In this document: positions 1 through 10,489 of the stretch, in pieces
Numbering within the stretch: position 1 is the first letter of the stretch
How the letters are laid out: each line of letters starts with the position of its first letter
NCBI GenBank assembly: GCA_026545225.1
Contig: CM048845.1
Coordinates: forward strand, 106,955,533-107,019,532
Length of the DNA stretch: 64,000 nt
Direction: 5' to 3'
Source: Cornus controversa
Taxonomy: Eukaryota > Streptophyta > Magnoliopsida > Cornales > Cornaceae
The notes under the pieces: generated by a model
What the model was told of the DNA's origin: nothing
Database searches by the model: none
What the model saw: only the letters and a program-made list of their open reading frames with translations
Position numbers and translations under genes: made by a program

Positions 1-810
1 ACTGGGAAAGCTTTTGATGTTCCTTTTTTCTTCAACAAGAATTGGGAGAGCTTTTGATGTATGTACTCTTTTGTTTGTAAGAGAGTGTTGGTATTAGTGT
101 TGCATTAGGAGATCATATTTCCTTCCTTCTTCAACAAGAATTGGGAGGGTTATCAACTTTAAGATTATGCTTATCCTTATCTATTTATTTTGTCGGTTGG
201 ACTTCTTATCCCTCTAAATTTTCCAAATCATTATTTATTTATTTGCAATTTTAGGGTGTCAAAATTTGAATCGAATTTGAGTCCAACTTGATTTTTGAAC
301 AAACTTGATTAACTATTTTGGTGTTCCTGCTCAGTTGAGAAATTAAACTCAACCATTAGTAATAAAAAGGTGGTTTGGTAGCAACAATCGCACAGTCGAC
401 CATCCCTAACATGCAGATTGGATTGTGTTCCGAAGAAAATCCATATAACAACATACTATGTTGGGATGATTACCACTACATGTAGTGGCATCAATCAATT
501 ACATATTGTCCCATAGGATTGGAAACCAGTTGTCTTTGGAAGGCTTCATTCCTCTCTATAATTCGCCCAAGTTTTAGAAATAGATTGAGAATACGTGTGA
601 AGCAATTGTGTATTAGTCTCAAGCTTACTAAGAGCTACCAGCACCTAATTCTCAAAAACCAAACTTCTAAAAGGAGGGAATGGATTAGGAAATGAACTTG
701 GAGGATGTAATTGGATGAATGAGAGAAATTAGATGAAGGATGAAAATTGGATGAAAGATGAAAAGATTGATGACCAGAAGGATTGCTAGATTGGAAAGTT
801 TGAAAAGGTT
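1..810. other. AT-rich intergenic DNA
   Basis: I see no gene, RNA gene or intact element here. Two short related stretches near 1-60 and 115-150 share the words 'caagaattgggag', a weak local duplication. Confidence 0.4.
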
Positions 811-818
811 ATCTTTGT

Positions 819-1334
819 TAGGGATGGCAACGGGGTGAGTATGGGGCGGGTATGTCAAAACCCTACCTCGCCCCATTAAGGAAATACTCAATCCATTTCC
901 CATTAAAACCCTAACGGGTTTGTGGTAAACATACCACCACCGCCCCATTTAGAAACAGAGAGAAAATAACAAAATTCTTAAAATAATTTGTTTTATTTGC
1001 TTTGAATTCGATGTTTGGGCTAAATGTACCAAAATAATGATACAACACTCCTACAGTCAAAACCCCAATATAAAAGACCAAAGAAAATGACACAAACATA
1101 CATACATACATACATACATAGATGGAGATAAAAACAGTTTTGGTCTTCAAGAATTTTTTTATTATAGATCTATTATGTATACAAGATAGAGAGAGTTCTT
1201 TTTTAGCCATAAAATAAAGAGATGAATAGAGCAGCACAAGGTAAACCTTAGTGGCTGCCATATATCTGATATACTATATTTATATAAGTAATATAATAAT
1301 AAAAGAAATGGCACAATTCATATAATTATGTCAC

Positions 1335-1370
<36 letters not shown>

Positions 1371-1483
1371 ATCGAGGCGGGGTGGGTACTAGTCGAATTT
1401 TCTTAAAAAAATTATACCCGCCCCTACTCCTATTAGGGGCGGACCAAATCCCCTCCATTAGGGGCGGAGCGGTGCCGCCTCTA
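819..1483. mobile_element. non-autonomous hAT-like element (MITE)
   Basis: The left end reads TAGGGATGGCAACGGGG and the right end, reverse-complemented, reads TAGAGGCGGCACCGCTCCG. This is an imperfect terminal inverted repeat of a type common in plant hAT MITEs. The element is bracketed by ATCTTTGT (811-818) and GTCTTTGT (1484-1491), an 8-bp target duplication with one mismatch, as expected for hAT. GC-rich, CGGGGCGGG-like subterminal words face inward from both ends. The interior is AT-rich with TACA and TG microsatellites and encodes nothing recognisable, so the element would need transposase in trans. Confidence 0.7.
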
Positions 1484-1584
1484 GTCTTTGTGATGAAGGA
1501 ATAGAAGGACCTAAAGCCGAACCTCGCCAAGAGAAGTTTGGATGATTTATCCATCCCAGATTGAACATGTTCAAATAAGTATTG

Positions 1585-2076
1585 TTACCGAAAATGTGCA
1601 GACAATCTCGTGAAGAATGAAGAAAATTTCGTAAATTGCTTTGACAATCTCGTGAAGAATGAAGAAAATTTTATAGATTGCTCTGACAATCTCGTGAAGA
1701 ATGAAGAATGGGTGATATTAGAGCAAATGACACAAATTTCATGTCTCATGTTGAATGGGGAGGGGAAGGGTGTCAACATGGGGAAGGGAAAATGAATTCT
1801 CATATTGGATAAGGAAGGGACTTGACCTTTGGCCATAAGTTTTCGTAAAAGTTCATCCACCTTGGTAGAGACATTTAAGAAATGCCCTATCTTGAAAATA
1901 CACTCGATCTTGCGTCTTGCAATAACTACTTGTTCACATTCGCGCTCGCACTCGACTAATTTTGAGGGATTTCGTATAGATGTTTGAATTTGATTGACTT
2001 CAAATTCATTTAAGAAAAAAAGTAAATCTAACAATAACTTTAAACCTCTTCTCCGATGGGAAAATGTCAAGGACAC
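1585..2076 (-). other. unrecognised open frame of 163 codons, possibly not a gene
   Basis: The minus strand has an open frame of 163 codons. Its C-terminal third is built from a 14-residue repeat (FFTRLS...KFSS) produced by a 42-bp tandem repeat. The N-terminal part is Lys/Glu-rich and looks coil-like, but I recognise no domain. No splice signals, promoter or neighbouring exons support it, and it lies between transposon remnants. It may be a gene fragment or chance. Function unknown. Confidence 0.2.
1601..1712. repeat. 42-bp tandem repeat, about 2.7 copies
   Basis: The word GACAATCTCGTGAAGAATGA begins at 1601, 1643 and 1685, so the period is exactly 42 bp. Being a multiple of three, the repeat stays open on both strands. 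Confidence 0.85.
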
Positions 2077-2174
2077 AGTGTTTCTCCGAAATGGATTTGG
2101 ATATTAGCTGGTTACCTGAAAGATAGGAGGTTTGTCCTCATCCTTGAAGTAATTGGATTGTATATACATCTTTT

Positions 2175-2176
<2 letters not shown>

Positions 2177-2213
<37 letters not shown>
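2177..2213. repeat. (AT)n microsatellite
   Basis: Uninterrupted AT dinucleotides, one of many in the window (others near 3435-3461, 8630-8652 and 10394-10420). Confidence 0.9.
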
Positions 2214-2215
<2 letters not shown>

Positions 2216-2801
2216 TCCCCAGTTTCATTAAATAGAAAACTTGAAAACTATGTACAAGCACACAACTCATGAACATGTACAAGAATTAAAACAGTAGAAA
2301 TCCTACCCATGCCACCTTGACAGTCACGTGCAACTGTTCAATAATAATTTCTTTATCCTTTTCTCTTCCATACACTTGATTTTCAGTAAAAAAAAAACTG
2401 ATTTCGTGATATTCAGGATTTCCAACTCGATTCGAGACAACCACCTCATGCAAATGAAAATCCCTCCGTTCCTCAGTAATTGCAACTTCTCATTAATCTT
2501 TTTCATTTTATTCCCAATCTTGTAATTAATGAAACAGGACATTGTCTAAAGGAGATAGAATAACAAGATAAGAAACAGTAACGTTTATGAAGAACCAGAA
2601 TACAAAATCTTACATCCTGGGTTAATACTGCATATCAAATTTTCGGTCCATGTCAAGCCTTGTTTCACTATATTTCTCAACTTGAGCAAGTGTAGAGGTA
2701 AACTTCTTGTTTTCACCCGTCAGATCAATCTGTCTCCAATGCTAAAATTTGGTTTCTAATTTCCTCTTCTTAATCAAGACACTTATGACAGATTAAATAT
2801 A

Positions 2802-3291
2802 GGGAAAATACCACTTACACCGCTTTAGTTTAGGCCATATCCCGACTAGACCTCCTCTACTTTTAAAAATCCTGACTACATCCCCTCAATTTTTAGTTCA
2901 CGTATCGATTTGCCCTCTCCGTTAGTGTGACGTTAACAACAAAAAGAATCAGCACCAGAAAAGTGTATGAATGGTCTATTTTGCCCTTCTCATGTATAAA
3001 ATGACATCTTTAACCTTATTAAGTAATGCTCAATTATGAAAGTACTCTTAACTTATCAAACAAATATACATAAATGCTCCCATCACTTTCATTATATATA
3101 TATATACACTACACACGTTCTCTTTCTCTCTCTATGGTAATTAAGATCTGTATAGGCTTAATTACTGATTTCACTAATCAAGACCATTCAATATGTTGTT
3201 ATAATAGTAGAAAAAAATGTAAGTATATATATATATAGACATACGTACTTGTTTATATATCTTTATATTTATATCTATATATTATTATTTG

Positions 3292-3326
<35 letters not shown>

Positions 3327-3428
3327 CTATTATTTGTTTATTATTATTATTTTATAATAATAAACAAATAATAGTGTGTATATATATATACACTATTATT
3401 TGTTTATTATTATAATTATTTTATATAT

Positions 3429-3470
<42 letters not shown>

Positions 3471-4757
3471 CGTGTCCACTATTTCATCATCTTCCACAGC
3501 AAACCAAAGTTCACCGGCTACCATCGTTGACCAAGCTTCACTGGACAGCCACCACGAATCATCACTCCACCATCTTCATCACCTCAGAACCATCTTATAA
3601 CAGACCCATCTCCACCAACCCACTGTTTATCAACCCAACCTCTTCACTGCCATGAAATAACTCCACCATTGAAGGTCCATCACATACACAGACCTATGGA
3701 AACCACTGTCCAAAGCCGAGACCCATCACAACCTCTCTTCCCTGCCACCAAACAGTTACAATTCCACTATCGATTCGAGTATTTCTCCAATCCGATCTCT
3801 GTGACCTGGCAAAATGGACCTTCGATTCGAGTATTTCTCCAATGCGAGCCCACCGACGAAGCATCTGAGCTCTATATTAGCAGCCATCATGGATGATGAG
3901 GAATTTAGAGAGAGAAACCAAAACCCTAGAAAATAGGAGAAAAAGGGGGACTGAAGCGAACGGAATTAGAGGTGATGTGCGATGGTGCTCCATTTGGTGA
4001 TGATGGTTGGTCAGCAATGGAGAGAGAAAGGGGAAGAGAAACCGAGAGAAAGAAAGAAAAGATTTTTAGAGAGAGTGTGGGAGGTTAGGAGACGTACAAA
4101 GAGGATGCCAGATGAGTGGCGCCAAAGTTTTCTATAAAAATAAAGGAGACGAACAAAATTGTAATAATTATCATGGTATTAAATTAATGAGTCACATTAT
4201 GAAACTTTGGAAAAGAGCGATTGAACAATGCCTAAAACGAGAGACGGAAGTGTCGGAAAATCAATTTGGATTCATGCCGGGTAGGTCAACGAGGGAGGCT
4301 ATTCATTTGTTGAGGAAACTAATTTGCGCCGGTCAAAAAAAGTGACATAGTCCAAATTGAGGGCAATACTAGGGGAAGAGGAAGATCAAAGCTAACATGG
4401 GTAGAAATAGTAAAGAAAGATATGAAAGCATGTGGATTAACTGAAGAGATGACCTTAAATAGAGTGGAATGAAAATATGTAGCTAACCCCAAGTAATTGG
4501 AAAAATGTTTGGTTGTTGTTGTAAGGTGGGAGGTTAGGGAGAAAAAATTGATTCAAGGGCAATTAGGTTTTTTTGCATTACCAACTTTTATTGATTAAAT
4601 TAAATATATTAATCATGGGTAAAATTATAAATTTACTAAAAATCGTTAATATACTTTGCAGCCGTTAGTTACATGGGGTGTAATCGAAATTATTGAAACT
4701 ACAAGAAGTCTAGTCTCTATATAACTTAAATTGAAGGGGTGTAAGTGATATTTACCC
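2802..4757. mobile_element. non-autonomous Mutator-like element with nested LINE
   Basis: The left end is GGGAAAATACCACTTACACC. The right end, reverse-complemented, is GGGTAAATATCACTTACACC. Similarity continues inward for about 60 bp (for example CGACTAGACCTCC against GACTAGACTTC). The 9-bp sequence TTAAATATA flanks both sides (2793-2801 and 4758-4766), the target duplication length of Mutator-like elements. The interior holds AT, TTA and TA microsatellites and a higher-GC tract at 3465-4080 with an internal duplicate of CGATTCGAGTATTTCTCCAAT. It also holds a nested RTE-type LINE copy. No transposase is seen. The GC-richer tract may be captured host sequence, but I do not recognise it. Confidence 0.75.
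4090..4525 (+). mobile_element. internally deleted RTE-type LINE fragment
   Basis: Bases 4112-4342 encode a reverse-transcriptase segment containing KNKGD, NYHGIKLMSH and NQFGFMPGRST, typical of plant RTE-clade LINEs. The frame then jumps to the family's 3' end (RGRSKLTWVEIVKKDMKACG), so the palm with the catalytic YADD box and everything between is missing. The copy ends in a TTGTTGTTGT-like tail. A perfect 13-bp duplication, GTGGGAGGTTAGG, flanks it (4077-4089 and 4526-4538), showing a single target-primed insertion of an already deleted, non-autonomous copy into the surrounding Mutator-like element. Confidence 0.85.
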
Positions 4758-4766
4758 TTAAATATA

Positions 4767-5532
4767 TGCACTAATCAGGTATATCCATGCATACTCAGAG
4801 TGATGGTATAATAACCTGCATTAGAAAAAAAAAAAGTAAAAAATTAATCACGTATCACCAATGCATGCATGTACAAGAAAGTTATGTTTTATATTTATTT
4901 ATTTGTACTTTTTAATGGCCAAACTACGTGCATAAAATATGCATCTATGCATGTATCATAAAATATGCATCTAGCCCCAAAGTTTTGGCCATTTAGAAGC
5001 CATCATAGTTGTAACAGAGTCGTCTTTAAACTCTAAGTGAAGCCAAGTTTATTATAATAATGTTTGTGATAAGATCAATTTTACTGTATAGCATTTGAGA
5101 TTTTAGGTATTATAGAAACTTATTTTCTCTAATCATTGTGTCATTAGATTAGCTTTTCAATTGAGATACTTATTTTAATATTGTATTTAAATGTGTCATT
5201 AGATTACCTTTTCAATTGAGATACTTATTTTAATATTCTATTTAATATGTTTAATATTTTTTATAAAAATCATTTACCAAAAATATTGAGTAATATAAAA
5301 ATCACACTCTTTTTCTTTATTGTTGACTTACATTGAAATTTATTATCAAATTAATTTTTTCCTCACGTGCACGCACGTGTCTTTTTACTAGTTGACCTAA
5401 TAACCATTTTGATTGCTTGGGCTCACATTTTTATATAATCCTATGTTACCACTAGGACACGACAAATGAACTTCATGAACAGTTCGAACTTGTTTGATAA
5501 GCAAGCCGAGCTTCAACAATGATCAACACACG

Positions 5533-5589
<57 letters not shown>

Positions 5590-6349
5590 TCGATTTTAAT
5601 GTTTCTTCTTTCCATTTTTAGAGAAGAAGAGGGGAAGAAAATGAATAAAAGATAAAAGAGAATTAGAAAAATGCAGAGAAGGCTTTTTTTCTTTCTCTCG
5701 TCTTTCACACTTCCCCTGTTTTTATAGGGCCTTCAGTGGATTTGATACTTACATGGAAATACCCATTAGAAAAAAAAATGAAGATAATCCAATTCCTTTA
5801 TTTATTTGGTTCAATTTAATTATTATTTACTTTTAATTTAGATAATCTAAAAATAGTAAAGACAAGATTCATTCATTAATTTTTAATTATTGCAAACTAG
5901 CGTTGACTCTAATTTGAATTATTGGGTTCATTGTAAGATAAAATGAGGGATCAAAAATTAGAACACACATACATTTGAATTTATTTTGTTTTATGTAATT
6001 GTTTTACTTATATATACATAATTTTTCTACCAATTATATGTAAATCTGGCTTAATATAAAAATTAATAGAGGACATTAGAAATATAATAAATAAAAAATA
6101 TTTATTATTTTATTCAAAAAAAATTATCTTATTATGGTTAAACATGGCCTCTCTCCCCTAAGTGAATTCCTGACAATGCCACTAAATGAGCTTAAATGAC
6201 TCGAGCTTTGAGTTGTTCAAGCTTGGCTTGTGCTCTGGCAAGCTTCGCTAGATCAAGTTGGAGCTCAGCTCAAGATCAGGCACATTGCAGATCGAGTGTT
6301 GTGTAATCTTCAAGATCATTGATTTAATCATGGTTGGAAATCAGGTGTT
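4767..6349. other. AT-rich intergenic DNA
   Basis: No gene is seen. The stretch holds a 70-bp imperfect direct repeat around 5145-5245 (GTGTCATTAGATTA...TTTTAATATT), a 50-bp TA microsatellite at 5535-5587, and at 5460-5520 and 6190-6300 GAGCTYRAGCTT-type words of a dispersed plant repeat that recurs near 9000-9150 and 37880. Confidence 0.4.
5535..5587. repeat. (TA)n microsatellite
   Basis: About 25 uninterrupted TA units, preceded by a short CA/CG run. Confidence 0.95.
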
Positions 6350-6917
6350 TGAGTAATGTGATTGGATAATGACTTTGTTGGCAATACTCCAATCAAGGAT
6401 TTCTTTTGGCCAGAGGAGATGAGTTCCAAGACCAAGTTTGGGAAAACCATCATCTTTGTTGATAAATTCATGGTTTCAAAGTTATCCTCAATAAAAAAAA
6501 ATATTGTTTGGAAAACACAAGTTAGAAAAGTTCTTTTTGCTTTTTCAAGAAGACAAATTCGTTTAATTTTCTCATCAAGTAGTGTTAAAAATTTATTATT
6601 AAAAAGTTTTGCAAGTTGTAGAAATCAGCTGATTTTTTCAAGAGAAAAATCTTTTTCCCAATCAATGTTGAGACAAAGTTCTTTGAAAGAATTTGTTTTG
6701 TTGTGTAGTTTGGCTATTTGTTTAGCCAAAATACTTAAGAATTGGCGAAAGCCTTTTCTTTGATCAATAACATGGTTTTTCCATGCTCCATTGAGATTGT
6801 TGTAGATCTCAATTGGTATTCCTGGATTAAAAAAGTCAGAAACGTATATTGTTTCTATTTTTTGAAAAAAATTGTTTGGAGGCTATTCCAACATTGTAAA
6901 AAGCTTGTTTAATTTTT

Positions 6918-7552
6918 GGGATAATTACACTTACCTCCCTTCTAGTTTGGTTTTATAACACTTACCTTCCCTGTGTTTTGGAATATAACATTTACCCCCC
7001 TCTAGTTTGCACATTGGTAACAAATACTCCCTTTTGTCAATCAAACTAACGGTTATTGCTAATATCATCAAAATTTAATCTTAAAAGGACAATTATACCC
7101 CACTATGAGCCACCATTTTGAGCAGACCCACTTCGGACCTTCAACCATAGCAACATTACCTCCAGAAGAGTCACCACCCACCACCTGCACCATCAACAAT
7201 CACCATTGAAACCACTGCCGAGAAGACCCAGCTCTAGCCAAACCACTAGCCACTACTATCCCAATGCCATCCCATTGCTGAGAAGAGCCAAACCACTAGC
7301 CACTACTATCCCAATGTCGGAACTGTCATTGAAATCGAGACCCGCTAACTTCAGTTGCAACATTTTTGAGGGTATAATTGTCCTTTTAAGATTAAATTTT
7401 GATGATATTAGCAATAACTGTTAGTTTGATTGACAAAAGGGTGTATTTGTTACCAATGTGCAAACTAAAGGGGGGTAAGTGTTATATTCCAAAACACTGG
7501 GAAGGTAAGTGTTATAAAACCAAACTAGAAGGAAGGTAAGTGTAATTATCCC
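6918..7552. mobile_element. foldback Mutator-like MITE with 180-bp inverted arms
   Basis: The left arm (6918-7099) and right arm (7371-7552) are near-perfect reverse complements of about 180 bp, starting GGGATAATTACACTTACC. The flanks carry an exact 9-bp duplication, TTAATTTTT (6909-6917 and 7553-7561). The 270-bp loop is CCA-rich and contains a tandem duplicate of AACCACTAGCCACTACTATC. No coding capacity for a transposase is visible. The transcript would fold into a long hairpin. The high arm similarity suggests it is younger than the fossil virus it interrupts. Confidence 0.88.
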
Positions 7553-7667
7553 TTAATTTTTTCAAATGTGTTATAGACCTTAAAGTATGCACCAGGACAT
7601 TTGTTAGTCTAGGCATATGCATAGCATTTGAACCATGTTGCATAAATTTCTGGTTGAAATCTAGCAA

Positions 7668-7990
7668 ATACCACGAACAATTGATTTAATGATGCGGGTG
7701 AAGTAATAGGTTTGAGTGACTTTTTAGCAATCGTCGTTGAAATCTAGCAAATACCACAAATCATTGATTTAATGATGTGGGTGAAGTAACAGGTCTGAGT
7801 GACTTTTAAGCAATTTTCGTTGAAATCTAACAAATTACCACAAATCATTGATTTAATGATGTAGGTGAAGTAATAGGTTTGAGTGACTTTTTAGCAATCC
7901 TAGTTGAAATCTAGCAAATAATCTAGCAAATACCACAAATTATTGATTTAATGATGCGGGTAAAGTAGTAGGTTTCGATGCCTTTTTAAC
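7668..7990. repeat. about 85-bp tandem repeat, four diverged copies
   Basis: The words GAAATCTAGCAAATACCAC, ATTGATTTAATGATG and GTGAAGTAATAGGTTTGAGT recur four times with a spacing of roughly 83-93 bp. The repeat lies inside the pararetrovirus-like stretch. Confidence 0.8.
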
Positions 7991-8560
7991 AACCGTAATC
8001 AAGTCTTGTGGTGCTTTAACTTTTCCTTTATCCTTGCTCATCTCAAAAATTTCTGTGTAAGATGTTCTACCTCAAAAGAATAAAAAGTAAGCGTCTTCCT
8101 CCGTCAATACAGTTTCTTTTGTTAATTAAAAAAATCGTAAAGGAATTAATTATCTGTTCGGTCAATAAAATTTTCTGTTGTAAGAAAAATGTAAAAGCGT
8201 TTTAAAGCTAATCTCATAGCCAGAAGTTCCTTTTAAAAAATAATGTAATTTTGCTCATTAATTTTAAATTTTTTAAAATTATATTCACAAATCAAAATTT
8301 CTTTTTGAAGCTTTTTTGGCAGTGGTCTTTTTATTGCTCGAATCGAATGATGTGGTTCATCGTTTGATGCGGATGCTGGCCGTATGTCTTTTCTGATGCC
8401 TTTTTAAAACACATCCCAACATAAGTGAGAGGCATATGTTTCTAGGATGAGTTTATCTAACACTGATTCAAGAAATCACCGTGATCTCTTAAATGAAATC
8501 TGATCTCCATCTCCAACAAAAAAGAAAACGAAGGAATACAGAACAAAAATTCAAGATGAA

Positions 8561-10389
8561 ATCAAATCTTACAAGGTTTTGATTCAACAGATATGTTCCA
8601 CAGTAACTCGATCTTCAGATCTGTTTAAGATATATATATATATATATATATAGAGACAGAGAGAGAGAGAGGTGTGGAATGTGGAGCGTCGCCGGCGAGA
8701 TTATACGGATGGAGCTGGAGAGGATATCCGACAAGATTATGCTGAAGAGGATATGCAGCAGTAGTCTTCCCTAGTCTCCTAATTCTAGCGTTTCTTCTTA
8801 TCTCTTTAACTTTAGCAAAACAAACGGCTGAGATTATTAAAATCTAATGGTTGAGATTGATATTATTTGGATGATGGGCTATTGGACTAATGAATTATAA
8901 ATCTTTGGGCCTCGTTAATAAAATGATATGAGTTGGGCCAAACTTATAATATCATATGGGCTAAACATTTTAAACGTAGAATGCATCTCTGAGTTAACGA
9001 GTTTATTCACGAACTCAATGAGTTGAGCTCAATGTTGTTCAAGATCAGCTCATTTAGTAAACGAGTTCAAAAATTGACTCATTTACTAAATCAACGAGTT
9101 TGAGTTGAGTTTTTAACAAGTTGAGTTAGAGCTATTCATGAACAATTCTGTTCAAGAAATTAGACATGGACAATTTGCATTTGTCATTGGTTTCTATATA
9201 AATTCTTAGAATTAGATATAAATTCTACTGGAAACAATTTACAGGTAATTGTGGGCTGGGCTATTAGAAAAATAATAATAATAATAACAAGCATGCGGGC
9301 TAGAAGTGGGCTGGTGGATGAGTCTGGGTGGCGGGCTGAAGGCCGGGCCGTACCCATCCTCTTATAGGGTCGGTCTGGGTCGGGCCATTCCACAGGGCCG
9401 GGCCGGGCCATTTTTTCTTACTAGAGACAAATGGGCACTTCTTTATTGATTCCTCACTACAAAATGCTATACTACAAGTACAATACTTACTTACTCACTA
9501 GTGGTAAATAAGTCTTCTTGATTAATGCGTTCTCATAAAATGAATACATCAACTATAATTATAAAAGTTAAAATGTAATAAATATACATTCGGGTCATTT
9601 AAGGATAATAAATCAGATTTTGACTCCCACCGATCTAGAAACATGACTATGAATAGAATTCTTCTTTTTTGAACCATTATTGAGAGTACAAGAGATTGGA
9701 CCTTCATGAATTTTAACATCTTAAATAGAACTATTATATAGTATATATACATAGTTGGATATATGTGTTTATGTATATACAGTGTATTAATATACTATCA
9801 TATATAACCTTTTGAGTGATGATATTCCTTTTGGAGGTTGAGAGGAAGAAGAATAATGGAGAGAGGCGTGAAAGAGAGAAGAGTGAATATAAAAAGTTAA
9901 TTATCCAAATAAAAATGGACAATCTCATCTATTATTTTTATTTATTATATTTTAAAATATATAATTAAATCTGATATGTTTATTTTTATTGAAATAGGTC
10001 ATCCATCAGAAAAGTTTGCCAATTTATCGATAAGTAGATAAATATCCTCCACGTTACAAAAAGAATTTGTATACAAATTTTATAAACAAAGTGATATCGT
10101 TTATTGGGCTTCAATTACTTCAAGACAAAGAACCATAAATGCTGTCTTTAATTTTAAAAAGCCACTGTCATAGATATCGTCCAGTACAAGATTCTGTTGG
10201 GCAAGATCCCTTTCATCTTCATAAAGTACATTTATGTAAGAGGTGTGTACCTATATATATATATATATAATATATATAGAATATGCTAAAAAGCAGTCCT
10301 GATCAGTATCCTCCGCCGTATCGGAGGGGGCTGGCATTGTACTGTAATCCGAAAATATTAAAATATTGTCACTTTCCCTTCTCTGAGGG

Positions 10390-10429
<40 letters not shown>

Positions 10430-10489
10430 TTCCTTCCGACTACAAAATATATATATATATATATTCTCAGAATTTTAATTTGAATACCA
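8561..10489. other. intergenic DNA with dispersed repeats
   Basis: No gene is seen. Bases 8985-9150 contain GAGTTGAGCTCA-like words of the dispersed repeat also present at 6190-6300. Bases 9295-9410 are an unusual GC-rich island made of GGGCCGGGCC and GGGCTGG words, a pattern usual in plant hAT MITE ends. AT microsatellites lie at 10252-10276, 10394-10420 and 10447-10464. Confidence 0.4.

Larger units (their letters stand above)
6350..8560 (-). mobile_element. decayed endogenous pararetrovirus (Caulimoviridae-like) fossil
   Basis: On the minus strand, short tracts read like a caulimovirid polyprotein: an RNase H-like stretch near 8100-8300 and a stretch resembling the capsid/zinc-finger neighbourhood near 6780-7650. 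The base composition is A-rich like such viruses. The copy is badly broken, with many disruptions throughout, and is clearly old. A foldback MITE has inserted into it. Genus and exact ends are uncertain, and a divergent LTR element is the main alternative. Confidence 0.4.

Noticed and set aside
4112-4345. Reverse-transcriptase frame as a host gene
   Set aside because: It is only the N-terminal part of an RTE LINE reverse transcriptase inside a deleted copy with target duplications.
6362-6763. 133-codon open frame on the plus strand
   Set aside because: It lies antisense to a pararetrovirus-like fossil and shows no domain; probably chance.
7668-7990. Regular repeats resembling a CRISPR array
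   Set aside because: The whole 85-bp unit is repeated without unique spacers, copies are diverged, and the host is a plant.
9184-9411. Arg/Pro-rich open frame on the minus strand
   Set aside because: It is a translation of GGGCCGGG words in a repeat remnant; no start context or conservation is visible.
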